Both the position numbers and the translations under genes were made by a program. The notes beneath the pieces are model-generated. The model searched no databases and was not told where the DNA came from. It saw nothing but the letters and a program-made list of their open reading frames with translations. From assembly GCA_020846005.1 (NCBI GenBank), contig JADLEQ010000070.1:1-64000 (forward strand): a stretch of 64,000 nucleotides of DNA, given 5' to 3'. Below are positions 41,917 to 50,858 of this stretch, piece after piece (the first letter of the stretch is position 1; each line of letters opens with the position of its first letter). The DNA comes from Polyangiaceae bacterium (lineage in GTDB: Bacteria; Myxococcota_A; Polyangia; Polyangiales; Polyangiaceae).

Positions 41917-44013
41917 TTAGCCTCCCACCTCCGCTCGTCCGCGCGGCGGGGTGGCGCCGACGGTCTCGAACGGAATGATCGTCACGTTGGGGTCGAGCTC
42001 ACGGAACGAGAGGACCGCGAGCTCCGGGCACCGCCGCTCGGCGAACGCGCGGACGTACCGGCGGAGATCCGGCGCGGTCACCAGCGCCGGCTTGCGCCCG
42101 GCGCTGCCCATCCGCCCCACGGCGGCGTCGAGCGCCTGGCCGAGCGACCGCGCCAGCTCCGGATCGAGCGCGCCGCCGGTGCCCTGCGCGATCTCGCGCA
42201 GCGAGCGCCGGAACATCTCCTCGATCGACGGCTCCAGCACCAGCGCCGCGATGGCGCCGTCGGCGCCCTTCATTTGGGAGGTGATCTGTCGCGCGAGGCG
42301 CTGGCGGAGCAGCTCGGTCACCTGCTCGGTGTCTCGCGTGGCCGGCGCGATCTCGATGAGCGCCTCGAGGATGCTCCGGAGATCTCGGACGGACACCCCC
42401 TCGCGGAGCAGGTTGCGGAGCACGGTGAGCACCTCCGACATCCCCAGCAAGTTCGGGACCAGATCCTCCACCAGCTTCGGCGTGGCGCGCGAGAACACCT
42501 CGAACAGGTGCGCGAGCTCGGCCCGACCCAGGATCTGATGGGCGCTCCTCCGCGCGATCTCGGCGAGGTGCGTGGCGACGATCGTCGGGTGGTCGATGAC
42601 CGCGTAGCCGAGCGCCTCGGCGAGCTCCCGATCCCGCTCCAGGATCCAGCGGGCTGGCGTGCCGAACGCCGGATCCTTGGCAGCCTCGCCCTCGATGGCG
42701 GGCGCGCTGCCGGACGAGTCGAGGGCGAGCAGGCGCCCGGTGCGCAGCGTGCCGCGCGCGACCTCGGTGCCGAGCAGGAGGAAGCGATACGCCGAGGGCT
42801 CGAGCGCGAGGTTGTCTCGCACGTGGACGGGTGGCAGGACGACGCCCAGATCGAGCGCGATGTCGTGGCGGAGCGCGGCGATCCGCTCGACGACCGTGCC
42901 CCCGGAGTCCGGATCGACGACGGTCACGAGCTCGTAGCCCACCTCGAGCGCCAGGACGTCCAGCGGGAGGTTGGCCTCGATCTCCTCCGTCGTGTGGCGG
43001 CGCGTGGGGACCTCGGGCGCGGCCGCCGGGGTGGACGGCGCTTTCGGCTTCCACGCCAGCGCTCCCAGGCCGACGGCGAGCGCCAGGAACGGCAGCGCGG
43101 GCATCCCGGGCATCACGGCGACCACCGTCATCATCCCGGCGGTCGCCCCGACGGCCCGCCGGCTGCCGAGGATCTGGGTGCCCACCGCGCGCCCGAGCTG
43201 CTCTCCCGTGGCCGAGCGGGTGACCACGACGCCCGCCGCAGCCGAGACCAAGAGGGCCGGCAGCTGGGAGACGAGCGCGTCGCCGACCGACAGGATCGTG
43301 AACGTCTCGGCGGCGGTCGCCAGATCCTGCCCGGAGGTGAGCCCGATGGCGAGCCCGGCCACGAGGTTGACCGCCGTGATGAGGAGCCCGGCGATGGCGT
43401 CGCCCTTCACGAACTTCGATGAGCCATCCATGGCGCCGAAGAAGTCCGCCTCGCGCTCCAGGCGCCGGCGGCGCTCCCGGGCGACGTCCGCGCTGATCGA
43501 GCCGGCGTTCAGCTCGGCGTCGATGGCCATCTGCTTGCCCGGCATGCCATCGAGGGCGAACCGCGCCGCGACCTCGGCCACGCGGCCCGCGCCTTTGGTG
43601 ATGACGATGAAATTGATCACCACGAGGATCAGGAAGATCACGAGGCCGACGACCACGTTGCCGCCGACCACGATGCGGCCGAACGTCTCGACGACCTTGC
43701 CCGCGGCGTGCCCGCCGTCCGTCCCGTGCAGCAAGATGAGGCGGGTCGTCCCGACGTTCAGGCTGAGCCGGAGCAGCGTCGCGACGAGGATGACGGCGGG
43801 GAACGCGCTGAATTCCAGCGGATGCTCGATGAACATGCCGATCAGGAACACCCCGACCGCGATGGCCAGGCTGAGCGCCAGCAGGAAGTCCACCAGGAAC
43901 GGTGGGAGCGGCAGCACCATCATCGCGATGATGCCGGTCACCGCGATGGGGAGGACGAGGTCGCGCGCCTGCTGGCTCGGCGTGTCCGGCCTCGAGGTCG
44001 CGTCGGCGCTCAT
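41917..44013 (-). CDS. flhA: flagellar export gate protein FlhA
   Basis: FlhA is the largest part of the flagellar type III export gate and forms the cytosolic nonameric ring that docks chaperone-substrate complexes. The 698-residue chain has about eight N-terminal transmembrane helices, with FPAVILVATLLRLSLNVGTT RLIL (split by spacing), ARFALDGMPGKQMAIDAELN and GSSKFVKGDAIAGLLITAVN, all family signatures. The cytosolic half ends with QITSQMKGADGAIAALVLEP and VVTAPDLRRYVRAF-like sequence (ALVTAPDLRRYVRAF). ATG at 44013 is only 15 nt after the -12 element of a sigma54 promoter, with no Shine-Dalgarno, implying a leaderless transcript. The gene abuts flhF. Confidence 0.96.
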   Translation of the reverse strand: MSADATSRPDTPSQQARDLVLPIAVTGIIAMMVLPLPPFLVDFLLALSLAIAVGVFLIGMFIEHPLEFSAFPAVILVATLLRLSLNVGTTRLILLHGTDGGHAAGKVVETFGRIVVGGNVVVGLVIFLILVVINFIVITKGAGRVAEVAARFALDGMPGKQMAIDAELNAGSISADVARERRRRLEREADFFGAMDGSSKFVKGDAIAGLLITAVNLVAGLAIGLTSGQDLATAAETFTILSVGDALVSQLPALLVSAAAGVVVTRSATGEQLGRAVGTQILGSRRAVGATAGMMTVVAVMPGMPALPFLALAVGLGALAWKPKAPSTPAAAPEVPTRRHTTEEIEANLPLDVLALEVGYELVTVVDPDSGGTVVERIAALRHDIALDLGVVLPPVHVRDNLALEPSAYRFLLLGTEVARGTLRTGRLLALDSSGSAPAIEGEAAKDPAFGTPARWILERDRELAEALGYAVIDHPTIVATHLAEIARRSAHQILGRAELAHLFEVFSRATPKLVEDLVPNLLGMSEVLTVLRNLLREGVSVRDLRSILEALIEIAPATRDTEQVTELLRQRLARQITSQMKGADGAIAALVLEPSIEEMFRRSLREIAQGTGGALDPELARSLGQALDAAVGRMGSAGRKPALVTAPDLRRYVRAFAERRCPELAVLSFRELDPNVTIIPFETVGATPPRGRAEVGG

Positions 44014-44026
44014 CGGGCCCGGGTCA

Positions 44027-44042
44027 TGCGAACGCCGTGCCG
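44027..44042 (-). promoter_or_regulatory. sigma54 promoter before flhA
   Basis: On the minus strand CGGCACGGCGTTCGCA matches TGGCACG-N4-TTGCA closely, with GG and GC 10 bp apart. The predicted start falls about 1-4 nt before the flhA ATG at 44013. It lies in the 69-nt gap between flhB and flhA, one of the few real gaps in the operon. Confidence 0.65.
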
Positions 44043-44082
44043 GCGACGAGCGGCGACGCGGGGCGTCCGGCCAACCCCCGGG

Positions 44083-45144
44083 TCACGCGCGGCGCCCTCG
44101 CCGCTGCCGGTACACGAACGCCAGCACCCGCGCGACCGCGGCGTAGTGGACCGCCGGGATCGGGCGACCCACGCGGACTCCCTCGGCGAGCGCGCGCGCG
44201 AGGGGCACGTTCTCCACCGTCGGAACGCCGTGATCGCGGGCGAGCTTCTTGATGTGCTGGGCCACGTCGTCGTAGCCCTTGGCCGTGACGACGGGGGCGC
44301 CCTCCTGCGCGCGGTACCGCAGCGCCACGGCGACGTGGGTCGGGTTGGTGATCACCACGTCGGAGGCCTTCACCTCCTTGGCCAGCGCACGCCGCGCGAG
44401 CTCCTTGGCCCGCTGCCGCTGCTTGGCGCGGACCTGGGGGTTGCCCTCCTGCTGCTTGACCTCCTCCTTCATCTCCTCCGGCGACATCTTCAGGCTCTGC
44501 TCGAGGCGCCACCAGGACCACCCGAAGTCCAGCGCCGAGGCGACGAGCAGCGCGCCGGAGGTGTGCAGCATGAGCCGGAGCGCCACGTCGGCCGCGGCCA
44601 GCGCGCCGCCGACCAGCGAGGCGCGGGCGCCCTGGGCGAGCACCGGCAGGTTGGACGACAGCGACGCGTAGGCCACGGCGCCGACCAGCGCGACGCGCAC
44701 GAGCGAGAGGGAGACGTTGCCCAGGGCGGCCTTGGGTGAGAACAACTCGGGCAGCTTCGAGAAGACGTCGAGGCGCTCCCATTTGGGCGCCAGGAGGTCG
44801 AAGTTGGGCTGGAACCCCGCCTCGACGACCCCCACCAGCGTGGCGGCGGCGGCGGCGACGAACGCGGCGGGCAGCGCCAGCCGCGCGAGCTGCATCGCGG
44901 CCTGTCGCCCGACGCCGAGCGGGTTCTGGGCGAGCGCGTCCCCGGTGCTGGTGAAGCAGAGGCGCGCCCAGTCTGCGAGATCGAGGGCCAGCGTCCCCGC
45001 CGTGGCCACCAGGAGCCCGATCACCGCCACTTGCCCGAGCGTCGCGGCCGCGTCCCGGGCGCGGGCGAGCCTGCCCTCCTCGCGCGCCTTGCGCCGACGT
45101 TCTGGGGTGGGATCTAGCTCCTTGTCCTCGGCCTCGTCCGACAT
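44083..45144 (-). CDS. flhB: flagellar export switch protein FlhB
   Basis: FlhB is the membrane protein that switches export from rod/hook to filament substrates by self-cleavage. The 353-residue chain starts with the acidic/basic DEAEDKELDPTPERRRKARE motif, has four hydrophobic segments, FQPNFDLLAPKWERLDVFS, and then the cytosolic part with the autocleavage site NPTH at residues 267-270 (DVVITNPTHVAVALRY). The C-terminus VARVLAFVYRQR is typical. ATG at 45144 has GAGG 7 nt upstream and lies a few bases after the fliR stop. Confidence 0.96.
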   Translation of the reverse strand: MSDEAEDKELDPTPERRRKAREEGRLARARDAAATLGQVAVIGLLVATAGTLALDLADWARLCFTSTGDALAQNPLGVGRQAAMQLARLALPAAFVAAAAATLVGVVEAGFQPNFDLLAPKWERLDVFSKLPELFSPKAALGNVSLSLVRVALVGAVAYASLSSNLPVLAQGARASLVGGALAAADVALRLMLHTSGALLVASALDFGWSWWRLEQSLKMSPEEMKEEVKQQEGNPQVRAKQRQRAKELARRALAKEVKASDVVITNPTHVAVALRYRAQEGAPVVTAKGYDDVAQHIKKLARDHGVPTVENVPLARALAEGVRVGRPIPAVHYAAVARVLAFVYRQRRGRRA

Positions 45145-45148
45145 CGCG

Positions 45149-45928
45149 CTACCTCGGCAGGGGCGCGAGGACGCTCTCGAGGCGCTCGCCCGTCTGGCGG
45201 TAGACGGCCGAGGTCTCGTGGACGAGATCCGGCGACAGTACGAACAGCGAGCCCCACCCGATGGCCAGCGTCGCGGCGAACCCGATCGAGAAGAGCTGCA
45301 TCGCGGGCGCGGCGCGCGACACCATCCCGATGGCGAGTTGCACGGTCGTCAGGATCGCGAGCATGGGGAGCGCCAAGCGGACGCCGGTCGTCACGACCTC
45401 GGAGGTCAGATCGAGCAGGGGGAGCGCGACCAGTGGGAGCGACGCGACCTCGCCCGGGGGCACGACGCGAAAGCTCGAGACCAGCGCGCCTAGCACCACG
45501 TGGTGGAGCCCGACCGCCAGCGCCAGGAGGGTCGTCAGCAGGACCATGACGCGCGTCAGCACCGTCTCGCTGGTGTTGCGCGTCGGGTCGAAGACCTGCG
45601 CCACCGCGAGCCCCATCGACGGCGCCACGACCTCGGAGAAGATCTCGCCGATCGCCAGCACGAGCCGCACGACGAACCCCAGCGCCACCCCGAGGCCGAC
45701 CTCGCCGACGACCCCGAGCCCGAGCGCGAGCATCGAGCTGGAGGTGGCGGCGTCGACGCCCGCCTGGCCGTGGCAGAGGACGGCGAGCGCGATCACCACG
45801 CCGGCGCGCGCGCGGACCGGCGCGTGGCTCCAAGGGAGCGGCGACGCCGCGACGAGCCCCGCGACCCTCGCCGTCTCCAGCACGAAGGCAGCGACCTCCG
45901 CGGAGAGGAGCCGCGAGAGGGTGTCCAC
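45149..45928 (-). CDS. fliR: flagellar export protein FliR
   Basis: FliR is a core membrane component of the export gate, forming a helical channel with FliP and FliQ. The 259-residue protein has at least six hydrophobic segments, with FVVRLVLAIGEIFSEVVAPS, MGLAVAQVFDPTRNTSETVL and QLFSIGFAATLAIGWGSLF at family positions. The GTG at 45928 shares one base with the fliQ stop (TAGTG); a longer reading is only fliQ shadow. Confidence 0.92.
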   Translation of the reverse strand: MDTLSRLLSAEVAAFVLETARVAGLVAASPLPWSHAPVRARAGVVIALAVLCHGQAGVDAATSSSMLALGLGVVGEVGLGVALGFVVRLVLAIGEIFSEVVAPSMGLAVAQVFDPTRNTSETVLTRVMVLLTTLLALAVGLHHVVLGALVSSFRVVPPGEVASLPLVALPLLDLTSEVVTTGVRLALPMLAILTTVQLAIGMVSRAAPAMQLFSIGFAATLAIGWGSLFVLSPDLVHETSAVYRQTGERLESVLAPLPR

Positions 45929-46194
45929 TACCGCACCTCGGCGCTCGAGGAGATCGTGCGGCGCGTGTACTCCGTCATCGTCCGCAGGGTCCACGGTCCG
46001 AGCGCGATGACCGTCACCGACACCGCGATCAGCTTCACCACGAAGCTGATGCTGGCCTCGTTGATCTGGGTCGCGGCCTGGAGCACGCCGACCAGGAGCC
46101 CGACGCCGAGCGCGATGAGCAACACCGGGCCGCCGGCGCGCGCGCAGGCGAGGATCACCCCCTGCAGGAGATCGAGGACCGCCTCCGGCGTCAC
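45928..46194 (-). CDS. fliQ: flagellar export protein FliQ
   Basis: FliQ is a small two-helix membrane protein of the export gate. The 88-residue chain (TPEAVLDLLQGVILACARAG, VGVLQAATQINEASISFVVK, then LGPWTLRTMTEYTRR) matches the family in length and in the conserved QAxTQIxExxLSFVPK-like motif. ATG at 46194 overlaps the fliP stop, and it is joined to fliR at its end. Confidence 0.95.
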   Translation of the reverse strand: MTPEAVLDLLQGVILACARAGGPVLLIALGVGLLVGVLQAATQINEASISFVVKLIAVSVTVIALGPWTLRTMTEYTRRTISSSAEVR

Positions 46195-46853
46195 GAGAAG
46201 CTCCGCAGGATCGTCCCGGCGACGAGGTTCCAGCCGTCGCAGAGCACGAACAGCAGCAGCTTGAGCGGCAAGCTCATCGTGGTCGGCGGGACCATCATCA
46301 TGCCCATGCTCATCAGCAGCGTCGCCACCACGAGGTCGACGACGAGGAACGGCAGGAGGAGCGTCGCGCCCATCTGGAACGCCGTGGTGAGTTCGGAGAC
46401 CGCGAACGCGGGGAGCGCGATGGAGAGCGGGACCTCGTCGGGCGTAGCCGGGAGCGCGCGGTGGGTGGCGTCGTAGAAGAGCTCGAGATCCGCCTCGCGC
46501 GTCTCGCGCAGCATGAAGCGCTTCAGCGGGACCGACGCCCGCTCGAACGCCTGCACGTCGGTGATCTCCCCGCGCTGGAAGGGCTCGTAGGCTTGCACCC
46601 GCATCTCGTCCAGGACGGGAGACATGGTGAACAGGGTGAGGAACAGCGCGAGCCCGACGATCACCTGGTTCGGCGGCGTCTGGGGGGTCCCCACGCCCTG
46701 GCGCACGAAGGACAGCACGACGATCGTGCGCAGGAACGAGGTCGCCGTGGTGACGATCGCAGGCAGCAGCGAGAGGAGCGCCAGACCGAGCAGCACGCGC
46801 ACGCCGGGCGCGAGCGGCTGCTCGCCGAGGAGCTTCAGTAGGTCGTCGCTCAC
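46191..46853 (-). CDS. fliP: flagellar export protein FliP
   Basis: FliP forms a homopentamer at the heart of the export gate. The 220-residue protein shows LLGLALLSLLPAIVTTATSF, LRTIVVLSFVRQGVGTPQTP, VGLALFLTLFTMSPVLDEMR, ISELTTAFQMG-like AVSELTTAFQMGATLLLPF and VATLLMSMGMMMVPPTTMSL, all strongly conserved in FliP. It is slightly shorter than E. coli FliP (245) because it lacks a cleavable signal peptide. GTG at 46853 overlaps the fliO stop. Confidence 0.96.
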   Translation of the reverse strand: MSDDLLKLLGEQPLAPGVRVLLGLALLSLLPAIVTTATSFLRTIVVLSFVRQGVGTPQTPPNQVIVGLALFLTLFTMSPVLDEMRVQAYEPFQRGEITDVQAFERASVPLKRFMLRETREADLELFYDATHRALPATPDEVPLSIALPAFAVSELTTAFQMGATLLLPFLVVDLVVATLLMSMGMMMVPPTTMSLPLKLLLFVLCDGWNLVAGTILRSFS

Positions 46854-47698
46854 GCTCGCCTCTGGGCGAGGCGAGCGGCGAGCCCGGCGATCTGGCCCTC
46901 GACCGCGGCCTCGGCCACGGCCTCCGGCGCCTCGCGGCGGCCGACGTACTCGTCGCGGATGGTGCGCGCGATCTCGGCGGCGGCGCCGTCCTCGTTCGCG
47001 GGGCGCCGTGCGGCGCGCGAGCCGACGCCGAGCTCCGCCAGCATCCGATTGAAGGCCGACGCGGACTCCGTGCTCGCGGGCGTCCGCTCGGAGCTCGCGG
47101 CCGCGGGGGCCGGCGCCTGCGCCGCGCGGGGCAGGCGGGCGAGGACGCTGACGCCCGCGTCGGTGACGCCGAGCAGGAGCGGGCGGCCGCCGGCGTCGAT
47201 CACGACCGCGTGGGCGCGCGGACCGACCCGCGTCGAGGCGAGCACGGCGAGGCGGTGGCCGCCCAGCGCCCGGTCGGCCGCGGACCGCCGCCGGAGCGCC
47301 AGCCAGAGCGCGACGGCGCCGAGCGCGATCGACGGGACGAAGAGCCACCCGAGGCTGGTCGAGCCGGACGGCGCGTCGTCGGTGGCGCCGCCGCGGCGCG
47401 CGGGCGCGCGGAGCCACGACGGCGCGGCGGCCGTCGAGGCGTCGGGCGCGTCGGCGGGCGCGTGCGGGGCGCCCTCCGCAGGCGGGGTCGCCTCGCCCGT
47501 CGCGGCCGTCGGCGCCGCGACGCCCCCCGCGGGCTCCGTGGCGCCGCTCGGCGCGACCTCGGCGGGGCCCGGCGCGGCGGGCTCCTCCACCGCGTGCGCG
47601 GGCGGCGCGCCAGCGGTGAGCGCGCAGAGCGCCAGCGTCGTGACGGCGCGCCGCCACCGGCGCGTCGCCTGCGTCCCCGGCGCACGGTGCGCGATCAC
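46850..47698 (-). CDS. fliO: FliO-like flagellar assembly protein
   Basis: FliO is a single-pass membrane protein that stabilises FliP assembly. This 282-residue protein has an N-terminal signal-like segment (AVTTLALCALTAGAPPAHA), a long Pro/Ala/Thr-rich periplasmic stretch, one membrane helix (SLGWLFVPSIALGAVALWLA) and a small cytosolic domain (HRLAVLASTRVGPRAHAVVI, then PLLLGVTDAGVSVLARLP) matching FliO/FliZ. Identification is supported by its place between fliN and fliP. The GTG overlaps the fliN stop. It is longer than typical FliO because of the periplasmic linker. Confidence 0.85.
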   Translation of the reverse strand: MIAHRAPGTQATRRWRRAVTTLALCALTAGAPPAHAVEEPAAPGPAEVAPSGATEPAGGVAAPTAATGEATPPAEGAPHAPADAPDASTAAAPSWLRAPARRGGATDDAPSGSTSLGWLFVPSIALGAVALWLALRRRSAADRALGGHRLAVLASTRVGPRAHAVVIDAGGRPLLLGVTDAGVSVLARLPRAAQAPAPAAASSERTPASTESASAFNRMLAELGVGSRAARRPANEDGAAAEIARTIRDEYVGRREAPEAVAEAAVEGQIAGLAARLAQRRA

Positions 47699-48039
47699 GA
47701 GCCGCTCCCGCGGTGGGGGTCGTCGCCGACCAGGACCTCCGTCAGCCGGACCCCGTACCGCTCGCCCACGACCACCGCCTCGCCACGGGCGATCAGGCGG
47801 TCGTTTACGTACACGTCGAGGGGCTCGCCGCTCGTCTTGTCGAGCTCGAGCACGCTTCCGGAGCCCAGGCGGAGCAGCTCGGCGATCCGCATCGTGCGGC
47901 GCCCGATCTCGACGGTGACCTCCACCGGGACGTCCATCACGAACTCGATCCCCTCGGGGACGCTCGCGCGCGCGGGATCGCGCGCCGGCGGGCGCGGGGC
48001 GGGCTCGGGCTCGTGGGCGGGGGCGGGGGCGGAGTCCAT
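47695..48039 (-). CDS. fliN: flagellar switch protein FliN
   Basis: FliN forms the lower C-ring with FliM and helps dock FliH for export. The 114-residue protein has a Pro-rich N-terminus and a SpoA domain: VPVEVTVEIGRRTMRIAELL, LGSGSVLELDKTSGEPLDVY, VNDRLIARGEAVVVGERYGV, then RLTEVL. All hallmarks are present. It lies 29 nt after fliM. Since FliM lacks its CheY-binding peptide here, FliN may carry more of the switching function (inference). Confidence 0.95.
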   Translation of the reverse strand: MDSAPAPAHEPEPAPRPPARDPARASVPEGIEFVMDVPVEVTVEIGRRTMRIAELLRLGSGSVLELDKTSGEPLDVYVNDRLIARGEAVVVGERYGVRLTEVLVGDDPHRGSGS

Positions 48040-48068
48040 GCGCTCCGCTATTCACGACTCGTGCCGAG

Positions 48069-48938
48069 TCAGTCGGAGATGCGCCCGCGGATCCGGACGG
48101 CGAGCTGGCCGCGCGAGAGCACGGGGACGCCGGTCAGGCGAGGGAGGGAGCCGACGCGCACCCGGATGCTGTCGTCGACCGCGGTGCCGAGCCGGAGGAC
48201 CTCGCCGGGCCGGAGCGACAGCACGCGCGAGAGCGGGAGCTTCACCCGGCCGAGCTCCGCCGTGACCTCGACGGGCACCTCGCGGACGGCGTCCGCCATG
48301 CGGGGGTCGCCGTGCTGGGGCGGGGGCTCGTCGGCCGGCGCCTCGCCGAGCGCCTCGAGCAGCTCGCTGCCGAACGCGATCGTCAGCCCGCCGCGCGCGC
48401 CCGCGCCCTCGAAGCGGGTCGCCACGTAGATGCCGTCGAGCGGGATCGCGCCCTCGTCGTCCGGGCGGAGCGCCTGGAGCGAGGTTGCGGTGACCTGCAC
48501 CCCCTCGGCGCCGAGCGCCCGCGCGAGCTCGTCCGCGAGCGCGCGCGTGATCCGCCCGAGGAGCGCGCGCTCGGCGAGGCTGAGCTCCCTCGCGCCCCCG
48601 CTGGTCGCGCTGCCGTCGCCGCCCAGCGTGCCGGCGGTGAGCGTCGCGATGGCGCCGCCGTCGAGCACGAGCGCGACGCGCGCGCGTCCCTGATCGCCCT
48701 CGAGCAGCGCCGCGAAGAGCGGGCGCTCCAGCCCGGCGAGCGGGCCATGGACGGCGGCGAGCCCGGGCGACTCCGGGACCAGGTCGATCCGGTCGCGGGC
48801 CAGGAACGGAAGCGCGCGACGCGCCCCACGCGCCAGGGCGGCGGCGACCCGCGCAGTGAGCGCGAGCGCGCCCTTGAGTCTGCGGTCGGTGCCGGAGAGG
48901 TCGAGCGGGCGGACCGGGGCGTGGACGCGCGCGCTCAT
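48069..48938 (-). CDS. fliM: diverged flagellar switch protein FliM
   Basis: FliM forms the C-ring wall between FliG and FliN and normally binds phosphorylated CheY. This 289-residue protein has a middle domain (RRLKGALALTARVAAALARG, LSLAERALLGRITRALADEL) and a C-terminal SpoA domain (EVPVEVTAELGRVKLPLSRV, LSLRPGEVLRLGTAVDDSIR, VPVLSRGQLAVRIRGRI). The N-terminal LSQxEIDALL peptide that captures CheY-P is missing: the sequence opens SARVHAPVRPLDLSGTDRRL. The usual GGxG and HDP-like motif of the middle domain is also not evident. The protein is shorter than the usual 320-340 residues. Position between fliN and fliL supports the name. Confidence 0.85.
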   Translation of the reverse strand: MSARVHAPVRPLDLSGTDRRLKGALALTARVAAALARGARRALPFLARDRIDLVPESPGLAAVHGPLAGLERPLFAALLEGDQGRARVALVLDGGAIATLTAGTLGGDGSATSGGARELSLAERALLGRITRALADELARALGAEGVQVTATSLQALRPDDEGAIPLDGIYVATRFEGAGARGGLTIAFGSELLEALGEAPADEPPPQHGDPRMADAVREVPVEVTAELGRVKLPLSRVLSLRPGEVLRLGTAVDDSIRVRVGSLPRLTGVPVLSRGQLAVRIRGRISD

Positions 48939-48945
48939 GGTCGGC

Positions 48946-49497
48946 TCACTGCGTCACGAAGTCGGTGACGAGGACGCGGGACACCCGCTGCTTGCCGGCA
49001 GCCTTGAGGACGGCCTTGGAGATCTCCTGCCGGATCTCGGCGTACTTCGCCCGATCGACGACCTGCTCGAAGGTGAGCGAGCGCAAGTACGCGGTGACGG
49101 CCTCCCGGGTGCGGGGGACGAACCGCGCGAACTCCTCGGGCTTGGTGTGTCCGCGGAGCTCGACCGTGACGTGCACCTTCAGGTGGTGGACCTCGCCGTC
49201 CGCCGCGAGCACGTCGACCACGATCGGCTCGAGCGCGGGACTCCCGGGGCCGTGCCCGTCTCCGCCCGGCGGATCACCGGCGGCGGGGGAGGAGCCCTCC
49301 TCCTCGCCCTCGTCGTGCTCGGCCGCCGGCTCCGCGGCCTCCTCCCCGTGCGCGGCCGCTGCGCCGCCGCCGAGGAGCTTGGGCCCGAAGACCGCCGCCG
49401 CGCCGCCGCCGCCTGCGAGCAGGACGACGGCGAGCACGAGCGGTAGCTTGGACTTGCCCTTGGGCGGGGCCTCGAGAGCGGTAGCGGCTTCGGACAT
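48946..49497 (-). CDS. fliL: flagellar basal body protein FliL
   Basis: FliL surrounds the motor and supports stator function. The 183-residue protein has a short cytosolic start, one membrane helix (LPLVLAVVLLAGGGGAAAVF), an acidic Ala/Glu/Gly linker, and the periplasmic SPFH-like domain (VHHLKVHVTVELRGHTKPEE, RTREAVTAYLRSLTFEQV, RQEISKAVLKAAGKQRVSRV) ending in LVTDFVTQ, close to the family's terminal xxFxxQ. It lies between flgE and fliM, separated by 13 and 7 nt. Confidence 0.93.
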   Translation of the reverse strand: MSEAATALEAPPKGKSKLPLVLAVVLLAGGGGAAAVFGPKLLGGGAAAAHGEEAAEPAAEHDEGEEEGSSPAAGDPPGGDGHGPGSPALEPIVVDVLAADGEVHHLKVHVTVELRGHTKPEEFARFVPRTREAVTAYLRSLTFEQVVDRAKYAEIRQEISKAVLKAAGKQRVSRVLVTDFVTQ

Positions 49498-49510
49498 GGT
49501 TCACGCGGGC

Positions 49511-50803
49511 TCAGCGCTTGATGTTGATCAGCTCCTGGAGCATCTCGTCGGCGGTCGTGATGGTCTTCGAGTTCGCGGAGAACGACCGCTGGTGCCGGAT
49601 CATCTCGACGAACTGCTCGGCCAGGTCGACGTTGGAGCTCTCGAGCGCGCCGCCGGAGACGGCGCCGCGGCCGCCGCTGCCGGCGGTCCCCATGGCGGCG
49701 TTGCCGCTGTCTCGCGTCTCGATCCAGAGGTTGCCGCCCGCGCGGCCGAGGCCCTCGTTGGACTGGAACTTGGCGATCGTGAGCTGCGCGATCGCGAGCT
49801 TCTGGCCGTTGGTGTAGAGCCCCATGACGACGCCCTGGCCGTCCACCGCGAGGCCGGTGAAGTCGCCGGAGGCGTAGCCGTCCTGGCCCTGGCTCGAGAC
49901 GTTGGAGGGCGACGCGAACTGGGTGATCCCGTCGAGCCCGGTGCCGCCGGCGCCCGTCGAGGTGCCGAAGTCGAGCGTGATGGCCTGTCCCGCGGTGGCG
50001 CCGGCGAAGTCGACGGTTGCGGTCGTGCCGGTCGTGGCGGTGAGCACGCCCTCGGTGTCGAACGTCAGCGTCCCGGTGCCGACCTCGACGTTCTGACCGG
50101 GGACGGCCGGGTTCGTCTCGTCGCCAGACACCAGCGCGTGGAACTCCCAGGCGTTCGCCGCCGTCTTGCGGAAGTACACGTCCATGGTGTGCGACTGGCC
50201 GAGCGAGTCGTAGACGGTGATCGACGTGGAGAAGTTGCTCGTGGCCGTCGGGTCCTGGTCGTCCCAGGCCGCGGTGGGGACGGCCTCGGCGGCGTCCAGG
50301 TTCGCGACGACGCTCGCGTTCTCCGTGGCGTGCGGCTCGATCGACGAGGTCGGGACCTGGATCGACGTGGGGGCCGCGGCGTACGTGCCGTCGGGGAGCG
50401 CCTCGTAGCCCTGCACCTCGAGGCCGGCGGTGTTCACCAGCATGCCGTTGGCGTCGACCTTGAACTCACCGGCGCGGGTGTAGAAGTTGCCGGTGATGCC
50501 CTCGACGTTGCCCTGCACGACGAAGAAGCCGTCGCCGTTCAGGGCCATGTCGGTGGAGATGCCGGTCGCCGTGAGGGCGCCCTGCGTGAACATCTGCTGG
50601 ACATCGGCCACTCGCACGCCGGAGCCCGGCAGCGAGGAGGTCGTGCCCGCCAGGATCGAGTGGCCGAGCACGTCCGAGAACAGGACACGCTGACCCTTGA
50701 ATCCAGTGGTGTTGACGTTGGCGATGTTGTCGCCCACGACGCCCAGTGCCTCGCCCTCCGCACGGAGACCGGACACACCCGAGTACATTGCACGCAGAAC
50801 CAT
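49511..50803 (-). CDS. flgE: flagellar hook protein FlgE
   Basis: FlgE builds the hook. The 430-residue protein begins MVLRAMYSGVSGLRAEGEAL and GDNIANVNTTGFKGQRVLFS, the rod/hook signature, and ends SNVDLAEQFVEMIRHQRSFS followed by NSKTITTADEMLQELINIKR, the standard C-terminal D0 helix. The middle domains are Thr/Ala-rich (GQAITLDFGTSTGAGGTGLD). The length is normal. ATG at 50803 has GAGGAG upstream with proper spacing, unlike several sigma54-driven starts in this locus. No convincing promoter was found in the 55-nt gap to flgD. Confidence 0.95.
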   Translation of the reverse strand: MVLRAMYSGVSGLRAEGEALGVVGDNIANVNTTGFKGQRVLFSDVLGHSILAGTTSSLPGSGVRVADVQQMFTQGALTATGISTDMALNGDGFFVVQGNVEGITGNFYTRAGEFKVDANGMLVNTAGLEVQGYEALPDGTYAAAPTSIQVPTSSIEPHATENASVVANLDAAEAVPTAAWDDQDPTATSNFSTSITVYDSLGQSHTMDVYFRKTAANAWEFHALVSGDETNPAVPGQNVEVGTGTLTFDTEGVLTATTGTTATVDFAGATAGQAITLDFGTSTGAGGTGLDGITQFASPSNVSSQGQDGYASGDFTGLAVDGQGVVMGLYTNGQKLAIAQLTIAKFQSNEGLGRAGGNLWIETRDSGNAAMGTAGSGGRGAVSGGALESSNVDLAEQFVEMIRHQRSFSANSKTITTADEMLQELINIKR

Positions 50804-50858
50804 GACGTTTACTCCTCTCGATCCGGCCCAAAGCCGCTGAATTTGCTCTCTCGTTTGC

